The position numbers and the translations under genes are program-made. 64,000 nucleotides of DNA from Amaurobius ferox (taxonomy: Eukaryota > Arthropoda > Arachnida > Araneae > Amaurobiidae), in the NCBI GenBank assembly GCA_951213105.1, contig OX578152.1, positions 73,995,680 through 74,059,679 of the forward strand. Direction: 5' to 3'. Numbering within the stretch: position 1 is the first letter of the stretch; every line of letters begins with the position of its first letter. The notes beneath the pieces were generated by a model. That model was given only the letters and a program-made list of their open reading frames with translations, was not told the DNA's origin and ran no database searches. Below, one piece after another: positions 1-12,122 of the stretch.

Positions 1-217
1 GCCATAAAATAAGCAAAAGAATTCAAAAGATGGAATTTCCTCGGTTTCAGGAAATTGGTTATACATTTTCTGGATATTTAACGACTGGCAGGAAATCTAA
101 TAAAGAATGGAGTAATCTCAAATACGCAATTTCGGAGCAACGTTGAAGAGAATCTACTAAATAATAAAATAAATAAAACTTTTGAGTTACATTTGCCAGA
201 CATTTCATATTTCCATT
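1..217. other. AT-rich sequence, nothing recognised
   Basis: No reading frame, RNA gene or repeat boundary is visible before the tandem duplication that starts near 218. Confidence 0.4.
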
Positions 218-853
218 ATTTTTAAATTATTTTCATATACACTCTTGGTTTCTTTTCCAAACATTTGCATACGCATACTATTAAATAGAAGATTATTTAA
301 ATTAAATAGTAATTAAAGCTTTTACTTCAGCGAAATTGATAGATTAAAAACTTTGTTAAACACAGCATAAAACAAGAAATTTATAAAGGAGTCTTTATAT
401 GGTGGCAATGAGGTGTACACACTTCATTTTTGAAGGAGCAATTAAGCATTTTTATTCTCTTTTGCATACTCATTTTATACAGTCATGCGAATTTTAGGAA
501 AACCGGATGTGTCATCTCCAAAACCGAAAATCCTTAATATTTCCTTTATTTTTCAATTGTTTTCTTGATTTCTCTTCCAAACATTTACATTCGCATACTA
601 TTAAATAAAAAATTATTTAAATTTAATAGTAATTGAAATTTTTACTTCGAAAAATGTTAGATTAAAAACTGTTACAAAAACAGAATAAAACAAAAAATTT
701 ATTAAGGGAACTTCATATGGTAGCAAGTGGTGCGTACACTTCATTTATGACAGAAAAATTAAGCATTTTTATTCTCTTTTGCATACTTATTTCGTATAGT
801 CATACGAATTTTCGGAAAACGGGAAGTGTCATATCCAAAACCAAAAACCCTTA
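218..853. repeat. Tandem duplication, about 318-bp unit, two copies
   Basis: Two consecutive copies align along their length. The landmark CCAAACATTTGCATACGCAT at about 258 recurs, slightly diverged, at about 576. The copy ends GTGTCATCTCCAAAACCGAA (about 509) and GTGTCATATCCAAAACCAAA (about 827) are also 318 bp apart. The copies differ at roughly one base in eight, so this is an old local duplication. No coding capacity is seen. Confidence 0.75.
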
Positions 854-1500
854 GTGATCCCCCCTCCCCACCAACCTGGAATTCGATGCAGCCGTCATCT
901 AAACTTTATCTATATAGCCAATCCTGAAAAATAAATATTTCAAGAAAATTTTTTGATCCGGATGTGGAAATCTTTAGTGAATCATCATTCGCCTTCGGAA
1001 TTTTATGCTGAATCCATATCAGTCATTATCTACGCTATACTATTAGAGCAGATACCGAAAAACAGATGTTTCAAAAGGAATATAAATTTTTGAGTCGGCA
1101 TCGTCAGAACTGGAGGTGGAAATCCTTAGCGAGTCTCTTTACATCCTCCAGAATTCGATGCCGAATTCATATCAGTGATTATTTAAGCGCTATATATAGC
1201 CAATGCTGAGAAATAGATGTTTAAAAAAAAATTTGTACCGGAAATGAAAATTCTTAGTTAATCACGCTACTTCCTCTAGAATTTGATGATGAATCCAGTT
1301 ATCATCTAAGCTCTATCTATAGCCAACCTTAAGAAAGAGATGTTTTAAATAAAATGAAAAATTTTTAACAGGAAATGAAAAAGGAACTGTAAGTGGAAAT
1401 CCTTAGTAAACCCACGATTCCCCTCCTGAATTTGAAGGCAAATTCAAATCCACCATCATCTGAACTCTATCTATAGTTGAGAAATAGATGTTGCGAGGAA
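851..1500. repeat. Degenerate tandem repeat, about five units of 120-150 bp
   Basis: A unit beginning with variants of CCTTAGTGAATC recurs at about 851, 971, 1122, 1251 and 1403. Each copy contains a GAATTYGATG-like segment, an ATCTAAGCTCTATCTATAGCC-like segment and a GAGAAATAGATGTT-like segment. Spacing alternates between about 120-130 and 150 bp. It directly follows the 318-bp duplication. Confidence 0.65.
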
Positions 1501-1629
1501 AATATTTCGTAAAAATAATAGCATGGCAAAATTTTTGCCACCAACAAATTAGTAAAGATCAGCTGGTTTCGAAACCAAAAAGAAAAACAGAAATGACGAA
1601 GCAACTACAGCAGCACATACAACGTCTTG

Positions 1630-2282
1630 CTTTAGTTGGTGTGTTTGATGTATTTTTATCCTGAAGAAGGAGGCTGTTTCTTGCCTCCAAAACGAGTCGA
1701 TCAACTAATTTGTTTTATGATATGAAGTGTTTAATTTTCAGAGAAATTATTGTAATTTTTTAATTTGAGATTTTGACATATAAGAATATTTTAAGACCCC
1801 CAGAATACATTTTGAACAATTTGGGGGAAATGTCCATTTGTGCGTCTGCGAGGTGTGGATATGATAACTCAAAAACGAATATTCGTACCGATCTGAAATT
1901 TTATGTGTGGATACCAGGGGTTAGTTTTTTCAGCATTTTGCAAAATCATTTACTGAATTTCTGGCTGCAAAGCAAAAGTCATCAGACTGACATTTTTTAT
2001 AGCTATTTTCTAGGAGGCGAAATCAATTGATTACATGAATATGTGGTTTTTAGTGCTTTATTTTCTTAGTAAAAAAAAATGTTTTTGCAATAAGAGTCAT
2101 AACTTATTTTTGTAATTTTCAGATAAACATCTTTATAAAAGTTTGTTCACCTGGAACAATACAAAGTAATACTTCATTAGTTTAACAACATAAAAGTTTG
2201 ACTGAAAATATCAACCAGTTTTAGAGGCACAGAAACAGCCTTTTTCTTCAGGATAAAAAGTTACAGCACCAACAAAGATGTG
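1630..2282. repeat. Inverted-repeat pair flanking about 500 bp
   Basis: The segment at 1630-1711 and the reverse complement of 2209-2282 share a 70-80-bp block. Its core reads TTTTTATCCTGAAGAAGGAG followed by GGCTGTTTCTTGCCTCC in the left arm; the right arm is slightly diverged. Each arm contains a small stem of GGAGGC or AGGC type against GCCTC. The enclosed sequence has only a short frame of 85 codons (1773-2030) that resembles nothing I recognise. It could be a foldback element or two opposed retroelement ends. Confidence 0.55.
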
Positions 2283-2289
2283 CTCTTTG

Positions 2290-3960
2290 GCATTTTGGCT
2301 AAAATTATATTTTTTTTTTTGTTGTTGTTGGTTTAAAACCTAGGGGCTAGAAGCACATAGAATTTTTAGACAAAACAGAAGTTTTAGTAATTCCTTAACT
2401 CCAAGTGTTCGAAATTTAAGATTTTTCAGCTGGACCATGACTGGCCAAACTGGAAATTTCCATACTGAGCCCAAGCTCGAACTGAAACTCTCCTAAAGAA
2501 GTGCGGCCCGACCTGACACGAAAAGTGTAAACTATAATACACGCAGAAAAATATTCGCCACAAGCTCGGAAATCAAGCTATGATAAACAGACATTTCAAT
2601 TACAAGCAGTTAGCATGGCTCTGATGATAAACCAATGTCGGTTGTTGAAGAAAACGAGCAAGAGAAATTTCCTTTTCCAAATAATTTCAGTAATTCCCAT
2701 AAATGCAACTCATTACAAATTCCGATACTACATATAAATAACGAGAATGTCAAACTGCTTGGCAAGTTTTGAAACCTCGATTTCTACTGAGAATCGGCTG
2801 TTACGCAACACTAATTTGTGTTAACAGAAAATGGAATAAGTGAAACGGCTGCATTAGATTCGATTATTTAAAAAGAAAATTACGTGAAATTTGCAAAACC
2901 GAATTTTGGTAAAAGAACGCCATAAACAAATGTAAAAGAATTTTAAACATGGAATTTTCCCAATCTGAATCCCTATTACAGACACACCAACGGTTATGCT
3001 CTGGTTTCCCTTCAAAAGTCGAGCTAATCTTTCGCCTTTTACTTTTAGACACACCAGCGAGATCCTGAACTAGCCCCCTTCGACTATAATTCACGAAATA
3101 TTTATATCCCAATTATCTTGTAATCTCCTCTACGCTCTTCCCTGGGTTTCGCGGTATGGTTGTTCCGCTCAGGGATAGGGTATGTCACAGACTAATATGT
3201 CAAATACCTGTCTTTTTGGGAGATTCTTAGTTTAGGTCACTGTCCCACCCATAAGCAACAGGTTAAAATGTATAAGAGTGATTCGAAACTATCTATACAA
3301 ACATTAATTAGGGATAGGGAACATTCGAACAATCCTTTTCTGTCAATGAATGCAGACGTCCCCTTTTGGCATAGAGGGCACTGCTGGGCGGGGCGACAAT
3401 TGGCTATCTTTCGCCATATCATTCGTAACCCGGATTTATATGTGTGGCATGGAGCATTTTACGAAATTTAAATTATCAGTACAATACTACAGCAACGCAT
3501 ATTTCATCGAAAATACAACGTGCTCCTTGATTAACCTCTCCAGCCCCCACCCCCAGTAATAATGAGGCTAACCCAAGGTCAACCCTACGGGTAAAAAACA
3601 GAAGGATGCAACGGCTGCTTCGAAGTGAAAAAGATTCACTCCTTAATTTAATTGTAAAAAATAACCAAATAAAGTAACAAACGCTAAAGAATGATATTTC
3701 ATGTTGACAAATTTTTTAGACCATAGCTCGAAAAGTGTATGCTAGTCGGCAATTTTAAAATGAGAAACACGAAGAATTATCTCATTTCTCGAAATACTCG
3801 TTTTTAATAGAACTAGTATTGCCTTTTTGGAAAATCAAGCATCCTAGTCAACTAGAAATCAATCTGCTTCCCGTTCGAAAGAAAATATTTTGATCCTAAC
3901 TGGATTTTTGAAGGAGGATATACCTTTTTACATACTTGATTTACTCTAATTTTCTAGGTC
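2290..3960. other. Gene-free stretch, no recognised element
   Basis: Only short overlapping reading frames are present. None has a recognisable domain or convincing splice context. GC rises slightly around 3.1-3.6 kb but nothing can be named there. Confidence 0.4.
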
Positions 3961-3964
3961 TTAT

Positions 3965-4380
3965 TAAAAAATATTTAAAAATCTATTAAATCTTTTCATT
4001 TCACGTTTCTGCATCATTAGCTGCATTTTAAACTACTGCATTTTTTTTCTAACGCGAGTCACACGACTGCCATTACAGATATTTAAAAATCTACTACAAT
4101 TTCTAAAGTTTAACGCACGCTGCTGCATTATTAGCGACATTTAAAAAAAAAAATGCGAGGTTCCAGGCCACTTAGGAGCTCCAAAAATTAGAGTTACACA
4201 AATGCTATAACAGATTTTCAGAGGTTTCGTTACAAATATTTAAAAATCTATAACATTTTTCAAATTTTCTAAAGTTTCATACACGTTGCTGCGACATTTT
4301 AAGAAATGCGAGGCCAAGTAGAAGCTTTAGAATTTGGAGTTACGCGAATGCAGCTAGCTGCGGGACGCAGCTGTTAATTA
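3965..4380. repeat. Degenerate tandem repeat, about three units
   Basis: A motif of the type ATATTTAAAAATCTA, followed by TTTCTAAAGTTT and CACGCTGCTGC, recurs at about 3970, 4078 and 4236. The later copies share AATGCGAGG and a GAGTTAC segment. Units are about 108-158 bp and strongly diverged. Confidence 0.5.
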
Positions 4381-4582
4381 GACATTTAAATGTACAGCAA
4401 AAGATATTCAAGGATAGATGAATGAGGATGAGGAACAGGAGAGATGACCGATGACACAATTATAAATTTGGAAATGTGTATAGAAGGCAAAAAATTCGTA
4501 AACGCAAGTCCAAAATGTGATACCAAACATTGTTTTGATAGCAAATCTTCCAGAAGCAATTGCACCTGCACGTCTCCCGATG

Positions 4583-4700
4583 GCATTATTCCAGATCGTG
4601 AATTATCACAGAAGCAATATTCCAGATTGTGAACTATCACAGAAGCATTATTCCAGATCGTGAGCTATCACTGAAGCATTCATTATTCCAGATCGTGAGC
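4583..4700. repeat. 31-bp tandem repeat, about four copies
   Basis: Units of the form CATTATTCCAGATCGTGA plus AYTATCACAGAAG recur four times with a few substitutions and one small insertion in the last copy. The array lies just upstream of the 28-bp minisatellite but shares no sequence with it. Confidence 0.8.
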
Positions 4701-4742
4701 AGAACCCTTCTTTCACATCACACGCCAATAGATTTGCAAAAA

Positions 4743-7560
4743 ACCCGGGAATTTTGAGGTGCAGGAATGAACCTGGGAATTTTGAGGAGCGGGAATAAAC
4801 CTGGGAATTTTGAGGAGCGGGAATAAACCTGGGAATTTTGAGGAGCGGGAATAAACCTGGGAATTTTGAGGAGTGGGAATAAACCTGGGAATTTTGAGGA
4901 GCGGGAATAAACCTGGGAATTTTGAGGAGCGGGAATAAACCTGGGAATTTTGAGGAGCGGGAATAAACCTGGGAATTTTGAGGAGCGGGAATAAACCTGG
5001 GAATTTTGAGGTGCAGGAATGAACCTGGGAATTTTGAGGTGCAGGAATGAACCTGGGAATTTTGAGGAGCGGGAATAAACCTGGGAATTTTGAGGAGCGG
5101 GAATAAACCTGGGAATTTTGAGGAACGGGAATAAACCTGGGAATTTTGAGGAACGGGAATAAACCTGGGAATTTTGAGGAGCGGGAATAAACCTGGGAAT
5201 TTTGAGGAGCGGGAATAAACCTGGGAATTTTGAGGAGCGGGAATAAACCTGGGAATTTTGAGGAGCGGGAATAAACCTGGGAATTTTGAGGAGCGGGAAT
5301 AAACCTGGGAATTTTGAGGAGCGGGAATAAACCTGGGAATTTTGAGGTGCGGGAATAAACCTGGGAATTTTGAGGTGCGGGAATGAACCTGGGAATTTTG
5401 AGGAGCGGGAATAAACCTGGGAATTTTGAGGAGCGGGAATAAACCTGGGAATTTTGAGGAGCGGGAATAAACCTGGGAATTTTGAGGAGCGGGAATAAAC
5501 CTGGGAATTTTGAGGAGCGGGAATAAACCTGGGAATTTTGAGGAGCGGGAATAAACCTGGGAATTTTGAGGAGCGGGAATAAACCTGGGAATTTTGAGGA
5601 GCGGGAATAAACCTGGGAATTTTGAGGAGCGGGAATAAACCTGGGAATTTTGAGGAGCGGGAATAAACCTGGGAATTTTGAGGTGCGGGAATAAACCTGG
5701 GAATTTTGAGGAGCGGGAATAAACCTGGGAATTTTGAGGAGCGGGAATAAACCTGGGAATTTTGAGGAGCGGGAATAAACCTGGGAATTTTGAGGAGCGG
5801 GAATGAACCTGGGAATTTTGAGGTGCAGGAATGAACCTGGGAATTTTGAGGTGCAGGAATGAACCTGGGAATTTTGAGGAGCGGGAATAAACCTGGGAAT
5901 TTTGAGGAGCGGGAATAAACCTGGGAATTTTGAGGAGCGGGAATAAACCTGGGAATTTTGAGGAACGGGAATAAACCTGGGAATTTTGAGGAGCGGGAAT
6001 AAACCTGGGAATTTTGAGGAGCGGGAATAAACCTGGGAATTTTGAGGAGCGGGAATAAACCTGGGAATTTTGAGGAGCGGGAATAAACCTGGGAATTTTG
6101 AGGAGCGGGAATAAACCTGGGAATTTTGAGGAGCGGGAATAAACCTGGGAATTTTGAGGTGCGGGAATAAACCTGGGAATTTTGAGGTGCGGGAATGAAC
6201 CTGGGAATTTTGAGGAGCGGGAATAAACCTGGGAATTTTGAGGAGCGGGAATAAACCTGGGAATTTTGAGGAGCGGGAATAAACCTGGGAATTTTGAGGA
6301 GCGGGAATAAACCTGGGAATTTTGAGGAGCGGGAATAAACCTGGGAATTTTGAGGAGCGGGAATAAACCTGGGAATTTTGAGGAGCGGGAATAAACCTGG
6401 GAATTTTGAGGAGCGGGAATAAACCTGGGAATTTTGAGGAGCGGGAATAAACCTGGGAATTTTGAGGAGCGGGAATAAACCTGGGAATTTTGAGGAGCGG
6501 GAATAAACCTGGGAATTTTGAGGAGCGGGAATAAACCTGGGAATTTTGAGGTGCGGGAATAAACCTGGGAATTTTGAGGTGCGGGAATGAACCTGGGAAT
6601 TTTGAGGAGCGGGAATAAACCTGGGAATTTTGAGGAGCGGGAATAAACCTGGGAATTTTGAGGTGCAGGAATGAACCTGGGAATTTTGAGGTGCAGGAAT
6701 GAACCTGGGAATTTTGAGGAGCGGGAATAAACCTGGGAATTTTGAGGAGCGGGAATAAACCTGGGAATTTTGAGGAGCGGGAATAAACCTGGGAATTTTG
6801 AGGAGCGGGAATAAACCTGGGAATTTTGAGGAGCGGGAATAAACCTGGGAATTTTGAGGTGCGGGAATAAACCTGGGAATTTTGAGGTGCGGGAATGAAC
6901 CTGGGAATTTTGAGGAGCGGGAATAAACCTGGGAATTTTGAGGAGCGGGAATAAACCTGGGAATTTTGAGGAGCGGGAATAAACCTGGGAATTTTGAGGA
7001 GCGGGAATAAACCTGGGAATTTTGAGGAGCGGGAATAAACCTGGGAATTTTGAGGAGCGGGAATAAACCTGGGAATTTTGAGGAGCGGGAATAAACCTGG
7101 GAATTTTGAGGAGCGGGAATAAACCTGGGAATTTTGAGGAGCGGGAATAAACCTGGGAATTTTGAGGAGCGGGAATAAACCTGGGAATTTTGAGGAGCGG
7201 GAATAAACCTGGGAATTTTGAGGTGCGGGAATAAACCTGGGAATTTTGAGGTGCGGGAATGAACCTGGGAATTTTGAGGAGCGGGAATAAACCTGGGAAT
7301 TTTGAGGAGCGGGAATAAACCTGGGAATTTTGAGGAGCGGGAATAAACCTGGGAATTTTGAGGAGCGGGAATAAACCTGGGAATTTTGAGGAGCGGGAAT
7401 AAACCTGGGAATTTTGAGGAGCGGGAATAAACCTGGGAATTTTGAGGAGCGGGAATAAACCTGGGAATTTTGAGGAGCGGGAATAAACCTGGGAATTTTG
7501 GGATGCAGGAATAAACCCGGGAATTTTGAGGAACGGGAATAAACCTGGGAATTTTGGGGA
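4743..7560. repeat. 28-bp minisatellite, about 100 units
   Basis: The unit is GGGAATAAACCTGGGAATTT followed by TGAGGAGC (28 bp). Lines 420 bp apart are in the same register throughout, so the array runs about 2.8 kb without a net indel. Variants are GGTGCAGGAATGA, GGTGCGGGAATAA/GAA and GGAACGGG. Their positions show higher-order copying (see findings). Edges are diverged: the first unit has CCCGGG and the last few (7495-7607) decay gradually. If the ZNRF-like exon at 15943 is real, the array is intronic. Confidence 0.97.
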
Positions 7561-7607
7561 ATAAATCGGTAATTTTGGAAGGATAAATTTTGATGGGAAT
7601 AAACTAA

Positions 7608-10208
7608 TTGACGCGTTTCTTATATGCTCTGGCTAATCAGACACATTACGCAGTTTAAACCTTAGTGATCGATTGTTATTTAGATAAATTTACTAAATCT
7701 TAGTTTAAAAGTCCATTGACATAAAATATTTGAAATTGCGAAAATTTTGTTGAAAATGGGCAAATATTATTTGTCACAAAATTATTAAAATGCTATTAGA
7801 ATTACTATAGATTTCTTAATATCGTTCAATATTAAATTAATATGAAATAATTAATCCCTTTGTAATAAGTATTTTATCGTTCAAAGTGTTCTTACGTTTA
7901 AAATATTTAGAAATTAAAATACAAATTATTTGTAGCATTTATTTTCATTTTTGCATACAATAAGAAAGTCACATAATTTAAATATCTCTCTCAATTTTCC
8001 ATGCTTTAGCAATTACAATTCAAATTTAGTTTTGGGTTATATACTTTCTTTTATAAAGCAATGTGTCTATACAATGACTGAAAATTCTCACTTTTTGGAA
8101 ACTTTCAAAATTCCCTTCCCAAAAAATCGGTTTATTCCCGAAATAAACCGTTTTTTTTTTTTTTTTTGCCTTTGCAACTCTACACACCAAAAGTCGTTTT
8201 AGCGCAAGTCCTGATGGAAGACGAATTGCTTTATAATAAATTATATATCCCCTTCTTTAATTTAGTCAATATTGAATTAATTTAATTCGAATCTATGAGA
8301 ATCTACGTTTAAAATATGTCTATATTGCTACATTTAAGTTATATATCCATATAAAAAGAAAAACAAAATTGAGGGGTTTTCTCCTGACATAGAGAATACG
8401 GTGCTACTATAACCTTAAAAGAGAGAGCTAGCTCTTCTCGCGTATCAATGATGGCGATAAAATAACGTTTGGCGTCTGATTTGAAAGAAGGGTTCTGAGT
8501 TAGTTCACACAATGGAATGCCAGATTCCTTTTTCCGTAAAGCAAATAAACGCAGGTCGTAGGTTAAATCAAAATGCAGCTTAAAAAATTGAATCAAAACA
8601 AAACTGAGAAATATGCTGTCAAACGAAATTGTCAATGGTCTTGTTAGAATGTATGCTGAAGGACCGGCACTTTCTGTCTTTCCGTTCCAAAAAGTGATTT
8701 AAAATATAAAAATGCAAAAATCAGGCACTTGTTTAAAGATAAATAAAATCTATAACTGAAAAAAAAAATATCTGCCATATATAATTTATCTGATTAGATT
8801 GACGACATTAAATTTTATGCAAAAACAAACCAGCACACATATAAGTGTAGAGGAGTTTGACCTTGGTGGTTACTGATTATAAATTTTATTAACATTTTAT
8901 GTATACTGTTTTCAACATCTGAGAACTTTAAAAGTGAGTAACTTGTGTTTTGCAAAAAGGCACAGATACATTTAGTAAGAATGTGTAGCAAAGTTTACTT
9001 TATAGACAGCCAAATGCTGACCTAGGTGGTATTTTTAGACCACAAAATTTTCTTCTCTGGTGTGAAGCCTAGTATTATTTTTCTTACAGTAGATATCCTT
9101 AATGACAGAAATGGGGGATATCCTAGAGGGGAGGGAAACATTGTCGCAAATGTTAGTGCTAAATTGTACAGAGCACAGTATATGAAGCTTTTTCCACATT
9201 AACCGAGTTTGACCATATTCGAATTTTGATCATTTTCTGTGAAGATGTACCATTCAGGTGATATGAATATTTTCCCTCATAAAAAAAATATAAATTATTA
9301 GAATTCTAAAAAACTCTGAAAAGATCAACCTGGAATGATATTATCTATTTGCAAAAATGAGGCCAGTAGAATCAGTTTACGGAAAAGCTATGATAAAGTT
9401 ATCTCTAAAAATTTACACCTAAAGAGGATATATATGTTTGCATTATTTACTTGAGTTGGTGTACAACAAAATCTAGTGTTTTGATATTTTGCACATTTTA
9501 GACACACAAAAAAAAAAACAAGTGTGATGTTTAATGATGACAAATGTAACCAAAATGATGTTTTTATCAAGTTTACATTCAATATATACATTAAAATTCC
9601 ATTAAGTCATGCTAAACAACTCAGTCATCTATTAGAAATCTTAAAAAACATTCCCATAAACTTATTCCAAGCAAAAATTTCTAGGAACTATGAAGTTGAA
9701 AATCAAATTTTTTGAAACCTGAAAATTGCAATTATCAGAAATTCAGCCATACCCAAACATCCATAACTAAAAAAAATCAATTAATAATTAAATGTCAATT
9801 TATTTTTAGAAATTGTTGATATGTGTTTGTCTCTGAGAATCAATAAGAATATTAAATGTAGTTTTGACTTCATAGAAATAAAAATTTTCACTTCTGTCAC
9901 TGTCCTCCCAGTGAATTGAGATTTCATCCCCTAACTACATCGGTTTATAAATAATGGCAAACATAAATAACAGAAATAATGGCATGTTTATCTATATTAA
10001 GAGAAATTGTTGATATGTGGTTGCCCTTGAGACATGACATTATAAAAGTTGAGAAAAATAATTATTTGGTGTGAATAAACAAGTGAACAAAAACAAACCC
10101 ATATATCAGACCTGTCATGGTAATCAAGAGGGAAAATATCACTTAAGAACAAAAACATATTTTAAAAATGATATAAAGCTGAAATCTACACATTTTACTC
10201 CTATAATC
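7608..10208. other. AT-rich gene-free stretch
   Basis: Sequence is about 70% A+T with short poly-T and poly-A runs, for example the T run near 8150. Open frames at 7951-8202 (+) and 8339-8635 (-) are low-complexity and show no domain. No element ends are seen before 10209. Confidence 0.4.
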
Positions 10209-10712
10209 AGAAAAATCTTGTGGGCAGCACATGATTTTCCCTATAGACTCACATATTCATTTTCTCTTTATTTCGTTAATTTTAATTCATTAAATTGAGT
10301 TTAATTGAACTAAATAACACTCGTAAATATTTGAAATTACACTGAATTTGTACTTTGAATTCCATGTTTGGTTTTCATTTGGTAACTAGATGAATTTTCA
10401 AAAGCAGCATAGTAAAAATGCGCAAAAAACTAAAATATATCGAGAACAAGTCTTAAGAGTGATGGAGTTGGTCTTATTCTTTTCATCATTAAACATTACG
10501 TAGAAAACAGACATTGAATTGGTACATTTGCACATACATAGTCTTTTATTTTATATTTTAACAATTTTTGCAGACCATTTAAAAAAAAAAAAGACAGATT
10601 TTTCTTTTCCATGGATCGTACCAAAATCTAATCAGCACTAGGGTGACCCAGAAGTGACTTATCTACTAAATTTTGTGATATTTGGTCAATTAGCTTTCAG
10701 CTAGAGTGGATA

Positions 10713-12122
10713 GTGTCACCTGGGGTAATTCTTGGTCACTGAGTTTCCAGGGTAATTCTTGGTCACATTCCTTTTTTGTATTAAAATAACACTTAATTAA
10801 ACTGTAAAAAATCATAAAGTTACTTCAAACCCTTTACTTTGCAATGCATGATTCGATTATTTATTAAGTAGGAATATATTATGAAAAAAAAAAATTTCAA
10901 ACCTGCTAGTTAAATTTCTGCAAAATAACATTGGCCTTAATTTTTACACATTTTGCAAATGTCTTCATCACTCATAAAGTTATAATTATTTTTCTTTTAT
11001 TTTTGTTTCAACTCTGAACTACCACAACTACTAAAAGTGCTGGCCGTTCAAATAGATACTCTATATCTTTGGATGAGTCGGACAGTCTAGATCTTCAACT
11101 ACTAAAAGTGAGTATAAGATTTTCTTCTACTACATTGAAACACTTTACAGTCGAGTATACCAAACCATGCCCTATATGTGGGGGGTAATTGTTGGTCACT
11201 GGGGTAATTTCTAGTCAGTGCTGTTTTACAGTATTTATGCTTGACATTTTATCTATTATAACCTAGCAAACAAAACACTATCATCATACAGCTTTTTTTA
11301 ACCATAACTACAAAGTTTCTTTCTTAACTATAGTCCTCAATTTTTGTTTTACTTAAGATATTCACAATGCCTAAATTGAGTGAATCATTCCTCTTTTCTT
11401 TTCAAAAATTTAGCTTACTGTTTTAGCCCACAGTTATTTTATGCTGTGTACTAACCATAAAGATAAGGTTCACTAAAGATCCGTTTTAAAGAAGATCACA
11501 AATGTACAAAACAGTAAAGTTTGAGTTCATTTCTTGAAAAGAGGAGCTGGAAATTTCTATTGGTCTAAGCAAGATAGAATAGAAAACAAACATACATATT
11601 TTTTATGGACCCAGTAGATTTGCAAGGTATTGATCTATTCACGGTGGATGATTAATAAATATTGCTTATAAATATTACAAAAAATTATTTGGGTAGTTAG
11701 TTTTGTAGAGTGTAAGAGTAAATATTTTGCATATCAAATAAATTTGTAACACCCAAAATATAGTCTGAATGCTATTTTCCCCTATTATAAGCCGAAAAAA
11801 ACATTTCTTAATTTAGTCTAATTGCTTTTAATCCTTTGCCATAAATAATAAATCAATATTTAATCTATTTGCATTAAAAAGGATGCTGACCAATAATTAA
11901 CCCGGAAGTGACAAGTAATTACCCCAATTCTGGACAATTCTTCGTCATTTAAAAATTATAATTATTCAAATTACAATTACATTTATATTGAAGTAAACAT
12001 TTTATTATATCATCAAAACATCAAAAGGTGCTTACTCCATACCAAAATTGGAAAGATTAGAATTGATAGTTGTTATAATAATTGGATGTTGATTTTTGAC
12101 CGAGAATTACCCTGGGTGACAC
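10713..12122. mobile_element. 1.4-kb TIR DNA transposon, non-autonomous
   Basis: The left end GTGTCACCTGGGGTAATTCT is mirrored by the right end, whose reverse complement is GTGTCACCCAGGGTAATTCT; both continue with a GGTCA. The left flank is TA (10711-10712) and the right flank AA (12123-12124), consistent with a TA target duplication in which one base has mutated. Extra copies of the GGGTAATTCTTGGTCAC motif occur subterminally at about 10749, 11186 and 11203, and a relic near 11890-11950. No transposase frame is recognisable. The TA target suggests the Tc1/mariner/pogo superfamily (inference). Confidence 0.7.
11040..11095 (+). mobile_element. 56-bp mini-SINE insertion with 15-bp TSD
   Basis: Perfect 15-bp direct repeats CAACTACTAAAAGTG flank it at 11025-11039 and 11096-11110. 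The insert begins CTGGCCGTTCAAATAG and ends GGACAGTCTAGATCTT, a decayed copy of the 3' tail of the local tRNA-derived SINE (GGCCGTCC...GGACGGTCTGGGTCT). It sits inside the DNA transposon 10713-12122, so it is the youngest layer of the nest. Confidence 0.8.

Noticed and set aside
4743..7560. CRISPR-like array (28-bp repeat length)
   Set aside because: The repeats are directly contiguous with no spacers, and the context is a eukaryotic intron-like region; it is a minisatellite.
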